Shown here piece by piece: positions 1 to 11,571 of a stretch of 64,000 bases of DNA. Source of the DNA: Omphalotus guepiniiformis (Eukaryota; Basidiomycota; Agaricomycetes; Agaricales; Omphalotaceae); contig JAQOOI010000022.1 of NCBI GenBank assembly GCA_028554645.1, positions 1 through 64,000 of the forward strand. The letters are read 5' to 3'. Both the position numbers and the translations under genes were made by a program. The notes beneath the pieces were generated by a model. It had not been told where the DNA came from, made no database searches, and saw nothing but the letters and a program-made list of their open reading frames with translations. Each line of letters opens with the position of its first letter. Within the stretch, counting starts at the first letter, position 1.

Positions 1-751
1 TATGGTGGGGGGGGGTGGTAATGGGAGGGTCAACCTGATTGCAATGTGGTGCATTCCTGGTAAGATAGAGAAGGGGTTCACAAAGGTGGTCAATGGGAGG
101 ACGGAAGTATTTGACAAGGAGGTTCCGCCACACTGGTGAGTTTGCTATGTTATCTGGGCCTGGAGGAGCAAACTGATGGACACAGGGGGCTAACATTGGG
201 CTGGGTGGAGGGAGATCTGTTGGTAAGGAGGCTTTCCTTTGACCTCCAGAAGGACGTAGAGGAGGTAGGTGGAGAGGAGTACTGGAAGTTTGGATTGGTG
301 TATGTTTTGAGCTGTTCTGTCTCGAGTGCTTCTGACCTTTTTCAGGATGAGGAGGCTGAAGAAGGACGAGCCAGGTAATCTCATCAGGGGTCTTATAACG
401 AGGAGAGCAGGCAGAGATAACTGCCACGTCTGGAAGGTGGGGGCCCTGGAGGGAACAGGGTTCCCTTCAGTGGAAGATTTGGTGAAAGAGTTGAAGGCCA
501 ACGGGCTGCAGAAGGTGGTGGGAAACTCGATGGATGTATGTGGGTGCGAGTTTTGGGCGGCTGACCGGCGCTGGAGCGTTGGCAGCGTAAAGGGTTGGTT
601 AGTCCTGGAGTCAGAGAGTGACACCCCGATGGAGGTTGAGTGGAAAGCTGTCAAGCCAAAGACCAGCCTAAGAGCATCGCACATGGTATTTGGAGGTGGC
701 GATATCCAGCCGAGGGCATCTGGTTCAATAGGACTGCATTTAGATCAATAG
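1..751 (+). CDS. 3' part of an unknown multi-exon gene
   Basis: I do not recognise this protein. Three exons join in frame: 1-135, 186-299 and 346-751, with introns GTGAG..ACAG (136-185) and GTATG..TCAG (300-345). The reading frame crosses both introns without a stop and ends at TAG 749-751. The start lies outside the window. The visible part is about 215 residues, mixed charged and hydrophobic, rich in Trp, Gly and Val (for example GLTLGWVEGDLLVRRLSFD and CGCEFWAADRRWSVGSVKG), with no transmembrane segment and no motif I can name. Good codon continuity over three exons argues that it is real. It has no operon-like neighbour. Confidence 0.5.
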
Positions 752-1529
752 ACTCATGCACCTGCCCACATTTGAAAGCTAAGGATTATTTTGATGTATT
801 TTTTTGTTTTGGTTTGTTGTTCCTAGATCCATTGTGTTTTTGGGATTATATGTATTTTTGGGGTTGGGTGCTTTTGCTTGTGCTGATGTTGCAACAAATT
901 GATGAAAACTATCCCCGTATATGAGCATAGATGACCATTGGAAAGTCTCCATTCGAAAGAGGGTAGGCATCGTTTGATGATTTCCAGGTGCCTATAGATA
1001 CCGGAGCGGGCAGGAGCGAGCCGCTTGGCGGCGCTCACTTAATGGTCCCGGGAAATCCGAGGGAGTCACTGTAACCTGCTAGTAGTCCCTAGCCCCTATC
1101 CCAAATTTGGTGGTTGTCCTGCAGACGTAGGCCATCAGTACTCACTCAGTTGGGAAGCATGCGCAGATCGGCATGTCCAAAGTTGAAACCTATCAACGCT
1201 TGTATCACGCTTGTAATTTCCTTGACCTCGTAATTGGGCAATTCTCGAGTCCTGCTCGGCCACTGCCCGAGCACCAAACCCATTCCTCACGATAAATTCC
1301 CAGAAATTCAGATGCAAGGGCTCCAAAGTACAATGGATAAATCTATGTACTTACTCTAAGGAATTAGGTTCAAGTGGAAGACACCAAAATTCAATTTCTC
1401 AGAAAAGTTGGGGCAAATTTTTTTTTTCGGATCACCCACAGTATAAGGAAACGATTCAATTCGATCCTAACTGAACAGAGCTGATTCAGGCTCGATTCGC
1501 GGCAGCTCCTATTTGGATGTAAACGCCAT
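752..1529. other. Intergenic, with one dispersed-repeat copy
   Basis: No convincing coding frame. Bases 1245-1410 resemble 13459-13610 (see the repeat entries). The phrase agcccctatcccaaattt near 1091 recurs near 23567, which suggests more dispersed-repeat debris. Confidence 0.5.
1245..1410 (+). repeat. Dispersed repeat, copy 1
   Basis: Matches 13459-13610 on the same strand with scattered substitutions and small indels. Shared blocks include cactgcccga, aattcag and atctatgtactt, followed by aaggaattag and tggaagaca. The family is unknown. Confidence 0.6.
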
Positions 1530-3060
1530 GTGCGCCTTCCTGACAACTTCGGCAACTTCCACAAAACTTGTAGGGATCAAGGCCATGGATTTGCTTTCAA
1601 ACGACTCTCATGTCTTTACAAGGCTCTCCAAGGATGTTCATTGCCTGGCAATGTGGTGGAATCGAGATTCTGCAAGATGTCGTTAATCATCTACGGCAAC
1701 CTACATACCATACTTGCACACTTTTTGGGTTTTCCAAGCGTGTACAGCAAACCGACTGGGTAGGTTTTTTTTCTAGTCTTCTTTCTGTTTTTTCTTTCCT
1801 CTAAAGATGCGCATAGAACACACATAAAGCTGTTTTATAGCAGCATCCTTCTCTTTTCCACTTGGTTTCTTTCAAGCGTCTGCTCGAAGACACTTGACGA
1901 TTTATCCAGAAAGGTTTCATTTCATTTAAACACCTTGCTATTCAGCTTGGGGGGAACCGTGCGTCCCACTGCCCCAATAGTTCCTTCGGCCCTGTCTTCC
2001 ACCATAACCCACTTCCCATCGAACCTCGCTCGGGAGATCCCATCACTGCTGATACACTCAAAACTGATATCGCAGTTTATTCAGCAATGTGCAGCTAATC
2101 TTCAACTCCTGGTTGTCAACAACACGCTGGGTTTCCTAGAAACATTAGGAAGATGGTTTCGTGCTATAGATGACATTCCCTGTGCTTCAGGAACTAGATT
2201 GTGTTCGTTTGAGCTCAGTTTCGGGTTCATAACGTCAGCCACTACGATGATTCGGATGACCCTGATTCTTCTGATGATCAACAAAAAATTTCCCCCCCCC
2301 CCCCCCCCCCCACTCTATCCCCGGCGCCAGCCTCCGCTCATGCTCCCTTCCCTCTGCAACGTCTTCGTTTGTCGTACTGCGGCAGTAGTGCGACTGATCT
2401 CCACCTTCGCCACTGTGGATCTGTCCATGCTTCCTCATCTGACAGATCTCTATCTGGCTTTCACTTCGGTTCTGTGGCTATGACATCGCAACGTCAGCTG
2501 GAGATCTCATTGATGGGTCTCCGTGGACTTGAATCAGTCATTATATAAAGAGACGGAGGGGACCCCCAGAGAACTTGTCCTTTCCACTTCACGTTCTACT
2601 TGAGGTACAGTATTAGCAACAATCTCGTGTTCATCATCCGAGAAGATTACAGGAATGTCTTTGGCGTGTCCATGGTCATCATTTTCCTGGTGACAGCGGA
2701 ATGAAAAGGCGTACGTTGAACGATTTGTTCTTTAGCGTGGGTCCCTGGTCAATGTTTTTTGGGAAAAGGCAAGAAAAGCAGTGGCGATTAGAGGAGGAGT
2801 TCAGGGAGGCCCAGGCCCACTTGTTGTGCGGAGGTGAATAATAACGCGTAATGTACAGGGAGTAGAATAGAACAATTGTTTCTGACGTGGAATAGAGTTG
2901 AATAAAAGTGTTCAAGCCGGGTCCGGTCCGGTCCTGGATTGTGCGGAGCATGATGGCGGCTTGTGCACTTTTTCCTGCTGGCGGCACATTATTCCCAAGC
3001 TCAATCAAGCCTTTGATTCAGGACTGAACATGTGGAATAAGCGCAATCAATATACAAAAA
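1530..3060. other. No supported gene; poly-C tract inside
   Basis: Open frames here (for example 1935-2483) are not supported by motifs or splice structure and run through the poly-C tract at 2292-2311. A TATATAAAG-like sequence occurs near 2543, with nothing recognisable downstream of it. Confidence 0.4.
2292..2311 (+). repeat. Poly-C tract, 20 nt
   Basis: An uninterrupted run of C. Its length in the assembly is unlikely to be exact. Confidence 0.9.
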
Positions 3061-3090
3061 TATAACAAGTTGGTGAGCTAGTAGACACGA

Positions 3091-3865
3091 CTATGAACCT
3101 CGTTCCCGATTACTCCTGGGTGGGTTGTGTGCTGCTGTGGTGTAGTCAGCGAGGGCAAGGTTTTCAAGTCGTTTGATCAGATCGTCCATTTCAGAATCGT
3201 CCGTCGATCGTTGTGTTCGAGCCAGCTCTCTAGCTCGGGTGTGCTCTATCATACGACGTCTGCTCGCAATATCGTACACATCGGCCGCATACGCGGACGT
3301 GATGGTCCACTCCCTGATGCTTGTTGCAAGGTTGTCATGCATCAGGAGATTCACTTCCCCACTCTTTCTGATAGCAGATCCAATTTGGTCAAACCCACCC
3401 CTGATAGTGCCCTGCAAGCCCGATACAAGTTCGGCAACCTCTCCCAGCTTGACCTCGATGGATCTCTGCTGGAGCTGTATCTGATCCAGGCGGTTCGTCG
3501 TGTTTTGTTGAAATTGGGTGCGGATATTGGAGGGTCGCTGTGTAAGGGAACATGGAATGGACCGTTCCTGACATGAAAGACAGGTGACAGGCCATGGATG
3601 GCCGAGATGGATCAGGCAGAACAACTGTTCAGCTTGGCAGTTGTCGCACTTGTTCTCGGACCGGAAAACTACCTCTAGTGCCGGTTCGTTATCCAGATTA
3701 ATAGGCTACAAACAAGAGCTTAACAGGACAGTAGCTTTAAATCCAAACAATGCTTAGACAAACATTGGAAGAGTTTGCTCCTGGTTCTTCAGGGGCAGGA
3801 ATTGGATCTGCTTTTTGCTTCTTTGTCGGCTTCACAGAGGCGGGGTTTGCTACGAGTATTGGTCT
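3091..3865 (-). CDS. Cys-rich (Zn-cluster-like) coiled-coil hypothetical protein
   Basis: At least two exons on the minus strand: about 3865-3764 and 3705-3091, separated by a 58-nt intron (3706-3763, GTTTG..GTAG). Stop TAG is at 3093-3091. The first visible exon gives a Lys/Pro-rich linker (KPTKKQKADPIPAPEEP). The second begins with a cysteine cluster, KCDNCQAEQLFC then CLSCQERSIPCS, spaced like a Zn(II)2Cys6-type or related zinc-binding motif. A Gln-rich amphipathic helical region and a charged C-terminus (about 170 aa) follow. Agaricomycete genomes carry many hypothetical proteins of this shape; their role is unknown. The true 5' exon is not resolved: an ATG exon near 4049 with a good GTAAGT donor does not join in frame. 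Confidence 0.6.
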
Positions 3866-3869
3866 AAAG

Positions 3870-6239
3870 AAAGCGAAAGACAATTAAAAATGAAAGCAGC
3901 CTCACCCTTGGCTTTTCTTTTTTTTTCCCCCCGCATTTTTTGGTGTTGAAAGAATTGTTTAAGAGGCAACATGTTTAAAACTCTTACAAGATACTTACCG
4001 CAGTGTTTGTCATGTAAAGAATCTGATCTTTTCTCGTTTATGGGCATTGGTGGTTGTGGAAAAAAACACAAGGTTTAACTAATGTTTGTATTTTGTTAGG
4101 TCTACATCCAAGTTTTTGGCGGTACCGACATGCATGCACGTATGTCATACAGCCAGTTGCATAGTATTTTTTCCCATTTGGCATATTCAAGACGCGCCCA
4201 CGATAGGGCAAATTCGTCAGGCTTTATACGATAGCAAAGTAGGTGATTTGCATTACCTCGCGTATGAACTAGCTGTAAATTTTGCGATTTGCACCGTGTA
4301 GCCAGGCATCCCGTGTAACAGCATCTGCAAAGTCACTCCGCATTAGACCTGTGTGCCATGCAGGTCCCGCCGCACCCGTGTTTTCAACCCGCTGAAGTCA
4401 CTGGCATTAACACAGTAAAGGACAAAAGCAACACATATGTAACAATTTTTCTTTGTGTATTGGACTTAGCTTCAGTTTTTTTAGACATGGACATCCTCGG
4501 ACAAAATACTCTTTTTAGTTGTACACTGGTTTTTCATATTTTCAATATCAAAAGGGCGAGACAGAAAGTTCTTACACCTCTTGCTCTGCGACGTTCGTCC
4601 TGTCTGCAGGTATGATGTAACAGTATCGTATACGTCTTGGACTCACCACTCGAATCGTGTGTGTAGGTATGTGATACCTAGCAGCACATAACTGTCGCGC
4701 CCTACAGGTTAATAATATATGGATTGCCCTTCCAAGGGTCAAGATGCTAAAAGCGGGCATCACGAGTACGCGAACATACTAGAAACGGAAGTGATTGGAG
4801 TGATACAACAGAAGGATATTCTAAACATCAAGATTACCAGAGCTGAGCGCTGAGAGCCTCGACAGTGCCGACTGGGCTTACATGAGCCGAAACCGGATTT
4901 ATTGGTAGACATGCTAATTGTGCAGATGGGATCTGCAGTGATATGGGATAACATGATAGAAACAAATGGAAAAAAGGAATGACAAGCGTAACTGCACTTA
5001 TGGATGACTCAAATGCGCTTTTCAACAGGCCTGCAGCACTCTGTATGCAGATCGTCAAGCTGCTTACGGATAACACGGTTACCGCTCATAGTGTATAACA
5101 AAAAAGCAGGCCTCTCAACCAGAGGTCTCCCGTAGTTGTAAAACAACTACTGAGTCGGTGTATGAAAACCGTGCAGCTAGTTCAAGTTCCACACACATTG
5201 GATACTGTAGCGGAAGATTACTACTGTGTGTGACGTCCGTGGCGGCACTGAATGGGTTTGGTGCAACCAGTCAGAGGTTTCTTTCCTGGCACTGTGCTTG
5301 TGGCAGAGCTATCGCCCACTATCTTGTCCTCCAGGTAACGGACGTGCAGATGACTCTAGTTGCGACCTGTATGTGTGAGTCCTAACTCACAACAGCAACG
5401 GTTGTTCCGACTGGCCAAGTGACAGCCAGCAGTTCCCCGGGTTATCGTTTCCGTGTTCATGGAGGCGTGCAGAATAGAGAGGCATTGGGTTTGCATCATG
5501 TTTGTTTGGAGGCGGCAAACTACCGGAGAGTATGTTTGCATCGGCACATTCCGCAAATGTGGCAAGAAAAAACGTTGGGTGTGGCACTGAAAACCTTTGA
5601 GTTTTGTGTTTAATCAATCATGTCCTGACAGCATCGATCTCGCTGGAGTAATCTCCCATTTCTGGCGCAGAAACGTCAGCGAGAAAATTAGCGTCGAACA
5701 TAGCAGATTTTCCCGGCAACTACGTGAGGATTGGAAATCCCTGGAATCTCAGCTTGCAGAGAAACACAGCGCTTCCCGGGATAGGGCTCTCCTTGGATCA
5801 GGTTGAGCCTCTGCTTATGGTCATCTCATTCAACGTATGTGAGACGTATATCTGAATCGATCGTTGGTCCGACATAAGCAATAGCAGAAAAAAACAACAT
5901 CTTAATAAGGTTGTTTGAGTCTGGGCCTTCCCTGGCCCGACGTTCACCTTGAAACAAGATCAATGTACGATCGTGAGAAAGCATGACACAAATAAGAGAA
6001 AGACACAAGGAAAGGGCAGTGGAAAAGGAAAAAAAAAGAAATATAAAAAGGTAGTGGGCAGTGTTTGAATGAAGAAGAACGGAGGCTTGATCAATGCAAT
6101 GGAGAAAGGCATTGACATGAGTTTAATGAGCGTAACTAAGCTCTACAGGGATACCATATGAAAAAAAGTTGCGGGAATGGGGGACTTGCAGAGAGTTTTT
6201 TTGTGTGTGATCTTGACCAATTGTCGCACATGTAATAAC
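3870..6239. other. About 2.4 kb without a supported gene
   Basis: Only short, unrelated open frames on both strands. No motif, splice-linked frame, RNA gene or clear repeat was seen. Confidence 0.45.
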
Positions 6240-7340
6240 TGCCGAATGTTTGCTGCCTAATTATTACTCCGTACCGCTAATCGGTCCGTAACTGCTCATC
6301 ATGCTATCAGTTACATTCACACGCCAAGCGTAGTAAGTAATTATTAAGCGCTGAATACTATTGATTAGCAGCGCTGACCAGTAGCACTCGTAAGATCTCC
6401 ACAAGAGCAGCTCAGCTACGGTCAGACACAAGCAAAGGTCCGTCATCCGTAGCGAGATCCGTACTAGCTCAATAGCTATCAGTACCACACCATTTCAGAG
6501 CCGCGTAGTATTATATAGGAGCATGCTGTGTATCTATAGAATTAGCAGCGCACGAAGCAGTACAACTCGTAAGCTCAGTCACAAGTGCCGCTCAGTATCG
6601 TACACAGACAAGGGTCCCCGTCCGTAGCGAGTCCGTAGACTGCTCAGTAGCTATCAGTGCCAATTCAGAGTCCGCGATAGTTATTTATTAGTACCGGGGC
6701 TGAAATACTAATTAATTAACAGCGCTGAGCAGTACCCATCGTAGATCTCAAAAGTGCCGCTCAGTACGGTACAGCATGGTCCGTTCCGTTGCGGTCCGTA
6801 CTGCTCAATAGCTATCAGTAACATTCAGAGCCGCGTAGTAGTAATTAGGAGCGCTGAATACTATTAATTAGCAGCGCTGAGCAGTAGCACTCGTAGCTCT
6901 CCACAGTGCCGCTCAGTCACGGTACAAGCAAGGTCCGCTCCGTGTAATCGGTCCGTACTGCTAACAATAGCTATCAGTACCCATTCAGAGCCGCGGGTAG
7001 TATTATACATTAGTTAGCGCTGAATACTATGAATTTAGCAGCTGCTGGAGTACAGTAGCACTCGGAGCTCTTCAAAAGTTAGCCCGGCTCAGTAACGAGT
7101 ACAGCACGGTCCGCTCCGTACATACGTCCCGTACTGCATACAGTAGCTATCAGTGGACCATTCATTAGCCCTCGTAGTATTAACTATAGTACCGCATAAT
7201 ACTATGAATTAGCAAGCGCTGAGTAAGGTACCCAAAAACGTCGGTGCTCAGAGCTCATCACAAGTGCCGCTCAATACGGTACCAGCAAGGTCCGCTCTCG
7301 TAGCGGTACCGTACTGCTCCAACAAAACAAACCCATCATA
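6240..7340 (+). repeat. Degenerate tandem repeats rich in cgctcagtac / ggtccgtactgctc
   Basis: Units of roughly 160-170 bp recur about six times. Each contains a block like ccgctcagtacggtaca, then ggtccgt..cgtactgctca, gctatcagta, cattcagagccgcgtag and gaatacta..tagcagcgctga. Copies differ mostly by one-base insertions and deletions rather than substitutions. Related blocks occur at 8940-9580, 10295-10470 and 13866-14160. Confidence 0.8.
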
Positions 7341-7740
7341 GGTAAGCGCTTGTCTCACAGGATGCATATAGATTGCATCTCGCCAGTGAGACTCCGGTCC
7401 TTGCACTGAAAACTGGAGATTAGGTGCTAATCGGTCTTATATCTACCAAAAAAAAAAAAAACAAAGTAGTTCTCTTTATTTTTCTTTTGGGATCACCAGT
7501 AGCCCATCATGTACATGTGTTTGGCAGGCAGTTGTTTGGACAGCGCCGGACTTCGTCATCTAGATTAGCATGTCATGTGAATCCACTAAACAGGGGCTGT
7601 CACCAGGACTCACCCGGAATAAAGGGGCAGTGGGGAGAACCAGGCACCGCCGACCTTTTAACCCCAAACGTGTGTTGACCAATCCCCTCGACCTAACCCC
7701 TAAATTCATATCTATGGCACTAAGTATAACCATCTAGAAT
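7341..7740. other. No gene seen; A-rich run
   Basis: Contains a poly-A run near 7447-7460. The frame at 7424-7678 has no support beyond being open. Confidence 0.4.
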
Positions 7741-8110
7741 TGACATTGTCTATGGGTTGGTGATGAAATTGAGCTCGCAGGTTTCAAGGATGTAAAGTGC
7801 GGTGCCAAGCCCGCTCAGGATGTGCACCTTGCCACAGATTCGAGATCTATGTACCTAGCATAGCGAAGGTGTAGTGCCCTTGTACAGATATCAATCTGGA
7901 CTGGCAAGCAAGCATATGCCAGTCTAAAAACTATTCCGTCTAGAAGAAGTATTTTTGCCCAAAGCGACACCACATCCTATACAGTATTTTGTGTGGAAAC
8001 AACAACGCAATACAGATTGAAGATGATCCTGTACATGAACAGCTGCCGTTGTGCTAGCAATCAAACACTCGGCAGACACAATGTGTTGTTCACTAGGTTT
8101 CATCGACTTG
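7741..8110 (+). repeat. Direct repeat, copy 1 of about 370 bp
   Basis: Matches 8342-8700. Both copies run from gacattgtcta through gatatcaatctgg, tgtggaaac and gtgatcctgtacatg-like blocks to cgacttgctttgtgag. Most differences are single-base indels, copy 1 being longer. Confidence 0.8.
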
Positions 8111-8282
8111 CTTTGTGAGTTTATCAGTTTTCGGGACCTCGACCTGGTAACATTCATTTTTGGGTGTGCTCAAGGACATTTTGTTGAATGAATGAGTGCA
8201 GCTAGCTCCTTGTGCACAGGAACTCTGAGATAGATACCATTCCGGACTGAACATGCAACTTTGGACCGTGACCTCATCAACT

Positions 8283-8925
8283 CGATTTCCCGTTCTTGGA
8301 CCATCGACCTCGACGACCTTTTTAGCCTCGACCTCGACCTCGACATTGTCTAATGGGGTGGGTTGGAAATGGGGCGCAGGTTCAAGGTGTAATTTCGGTG
8401 CTCCAAGCCCATGCTCAGATGTGCACATTGCCAGATTCGAGATCTTGTACTAGCCAGAGCGATAGGTGGTAGTGCCCTTTCAAGATATCAATCTGGCTGT
8501 CAAGCAAGCAGAGGCCAGTCAAACGTTCCGGTCTTGAAGGAAGTATTTTGCCCAAGCGCGCGTCCTATCAGTAATTTTGTGTGGAAACACAACGCAATAC
8601 AGATTGAGTGGATCCTGTACATGCGCCGTTTGCTAGCAATCTCCGGCAGACACAATTGGTTGTTTCACTAGGGGTTGTTCCGTCGACTTGCTTTGTGAGT
8701 TTTTCGTTTTCGGGAAAACCCCCCCTTCGACCTTGGACTTCATTTTTGGGTGTGATCAAGGACATTTTGTGATGAATGGTGCGCTAGCTTGCTCCTTGTG
8801 GCGGAGCTAGATAGATACCATTCCGGACTGAACCTGCACTTTGGACCTTGACCTCGACCTCGATTTCCTTTCTTGGACCTCGACCTCGACCTCGACCTCG
8901 ACCTCGACCTCGATTTCCTTTTCGG
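8283..8925 (+). repeat. CGACCT hexamer microsatellites
   Basis: Runs of cgacct occur at about 8300-8345 and 8846-8912. The longer one is close to a perfect hexamer array and would read as Leu-Asp repeats in one frame. I treat it as simple sequence, not as protein. Confidence 0.85.
8342..8700 (+). repeat. Direct repeat, copy 2
   Basis: Partner of 7741-8110. It is followed by a shorter block shared with 8160-8280 and 14400-14500 (ggacattttgt, gcggagct, agataccattccggactgaac). Confidence 0.8.
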
Positions 8926-8939
8926 GTGTGGCCGAGGAC

Positions 8940-9580
8940 ACTATGTGGATAGATACCATTGCGGACAGTACCACTCAATAGCATTCAGACTGCCAAAGTA
9001 CGCTTGGAAAATGATCGTTAATGGCTCAGTTACGGCTAGCACTGGGTACCGTTTTACTGCGGGATAGCTTCACAGGTATCGCTCCGTAACCGGTCCGTGC
9101 TTCTCAGTACCGCTCAATAGACAAATGGGGTACCAACACAATTGTAATCGGGTAGCTCAGCAGTCTCGGTACGGACAGCTACCGCTTACTAACCGGCTCA
9201 GTACTAATCAGATAGCGCTCAATACATGAAATTTGCGGTGGGGCTGGTCCCTTCTAGATAATGGGTGATTGCTGTGTGGTGGTCGAGCATTGGAGCACGA
9301 GCACTTCATAGTCTACACACGAAAACCCCAGAATATTCAGAGGCATATTACTTCCATTGCACAGTGAACAGGGATGATCTTTATCTTTTCCCGCTTCCTC
9401 AGGCTGGAACGGGGCTGGAAGTCACCTTCTTTTAGTAAGACACGTAATACAGGACCGGCACTCTTCACACGGGACCCGTCACCCTCAATAATCAGCGCTC
9501 AATACTAATCAGTAGCGCTAATATCAGTAGCGCTCAGCAGTCTCGGTACGTACAGCTACCGTTGACTACCGCTCAGTGCC
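8940..9580 (+). repeat. Scattered ctcagtaccgctc-family repeats
   Basis: Short blocks such as gcgctcaatactaatcagtagcgctc and ggtacggacagctaccg (variant spellings) recur here, at 10295-10470 and at 13866-14160. They resemble the array at 6240-7340. Confidence 0.65.
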
Positions 9581-10294
9581 AGGTTTCGTACAGGGCCGTA
9601 CAGATCAGTGGCATTCAGCGGCACTCAAAAAGAAACCACGATTAACTTGCATTAGGAGCCAGGTCCCCCACTGCACGATGGGTATTCATCAGTACAGTGC
9701 CCATACCAATGTATACCTAGAGATCCCAGAGTCAGTGACTAAGAGATGCCATGGAGTTGTGAATCTCGATACCACTTTAAAGTTTTGGACAGACCCTTCC
9801 TGTTTGGAATCTGTACCTTGGCTTAGAATTGGAGAGAAACAGTATCTAGTTTTGATGTCTTTATTGATGCTGAGGAAGACTCGGAAAGGGATTAATCCTG
9901 ATTATCTTGTTAGCTGGAGTAGAACCACCTGGAGGCATTCATGGCTGCATAAATTGGAACATAGACACACCTTTACTCTATACACCTACTTTGATACTTA
10001 CTCTGTAGACGGAAGTGTAAACGAGTTCAAAAAAGTTTACACTGGCACTGAGAGCTACCATATATCATGATATCAGGTAACTTGGCGTGTTTTTTTACCC
10101 AGTAATATCTTTGAATGTTATACATATATGGAGGTACACTATGTCTGATTGTAATCTGAGGGGTAAAAGTGCGTAAAAGTGAAGAAAGCGATTTTGAATA
10201 CGAAACGCCCAGGCCCACGTACATATGTATCGTAAGACCGGTCCAGAACCGAGCTGCAGCGCTTCACACGGTGGCTGTGCAACAGATTTTGGGT
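9581..10294. other. Unexplained open frame between repeats
   Basis: An open frame of about 160 codons ends at 10070 and contains plausible protein-like sequence (CHGVVNLDTTLKFWTDP, GINPDYLVSWSRTTWRHSW). It begins inside repeat sequence. No family is recognised; it could be a remnant of a transposon gene. Confidence 0.25.
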
Positions 10295-11560
10295 ATACTA
10301 ATCAGTAGCGCTAATCGGTAGCGCTCAGTACTAATATTCATATGGATGCTAGCGCTCAGCAGTCCAGCTACCGTTGACTTAAACCCGCCCAGTGCCGGTC
10401 AATCCGTACAGGTCCGTACTGGTCAGTGGCAACTCGGTGGGGCTCAAAAAAAAAATCAGTATATAGCGCTCAGCGGCAACACTTGTGTCTTCAGAGGAAA
10501 AACACCCGTGGTCTCGATGCCTTTGCTGACATTAAATTGAGTAGTGAAATGGACTGGTGAATGGACAAAGTATCTCATTGGCGTGGTTTCTTGTTACTCT
10601 TGTTACAATTGCTGATACATTTTCAAGTTTGGTGTACGATAGCATCTCCTGTGCGTCGGGTCCTTACCAAAGTTGGGAAAATGGTGATCAGTGACAGGTG
10701 TAAGTCTTGTGCATTTCAACCTCCTCCTTATGTGTTTTCTGATACAAACTGAAATACTATATTGTGTGTACTCCAGCATCCGTACTCCTTTGTTGCATTC
10801 ACTGCCCCAGATCTTTTCTTTCTCAAGAAAAACAGATGAACAGATAGTTTGGTACGATATTGAAGGGGTTTCTTGCCATAAAGAGATTTGTTTTTCCTTG
10901 CAAAAATAATCAAGTTTTATATTGAAAAATAGTATTCTTTCTTTATATATAGGGGTTGGTGTTTTTTCCAGGTAACAAAATGGGTAATGATTGTCGACCG
11001 AGTGCCCATTAGTAAAACCGTGGTTTTGTCTTTCTTCCATAGAAAAGTAGTTCTTCGTCTTTGCATATAAGAAAGAATGTTGTTTATATCTACTTTATCA
11101 CATAATAATATTTCTGTTGCAATATCCATTATAAGGAGATTTCTTTTGATGGATATTTTTTTACAAAGGAAACAAAAAAGAGGTGGGGCAGTGATTCTCT
11201 TGGACATGTAAAGTACTTTTCTATTTCACTATGTCGGATCCTATTAACCATCAATATTTTATCCCACTACAAGTCTATGCATACTTTAAACCCTTGTAGA
11301 TTCTCATACCTCAGGAAACTCACTCTGCACATCCTAGTCTGTAAGACCCAATATCTATACCCTAGGCGCTCCAGTCTCTCAGATCCTATGTTGGCCCCTA
11401 CAAATCCCGTTTTGACAGATTGGTTCCCACCTTGCAAATAAACCCGAGGTGGGGCGTGGGAAGGAAAACACTCTTGTTCTCAAACCACCAAGTGCATACA
11501 GGTAAGACTGGTATCCTTTGCAGACACACACTAATCACTATCAACCGTGAAGTCACAAAT
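10295..11560. other. Repeat tail then AT-rich stretch without a gene
   Basis: The first ~170 bp carry the ctcagtacc-family repeat. The rest is AT-rich and low in coding signal on both strands. Confidence 0.45.
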
Positions 11561-11571
11561 GCCTCGTCGTA

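Noticed and set aside
1935..2483. 182-residue open frame
   Set aside because: It runs through a 20-nt poly-C tract, has no splice partner or motif, and has overlapping frames on the other strand.
8873..9067. Protein with Asp-Leu repeats
   Set aside because: It is the translation of a CGACCT microsatellite with no other coding support.
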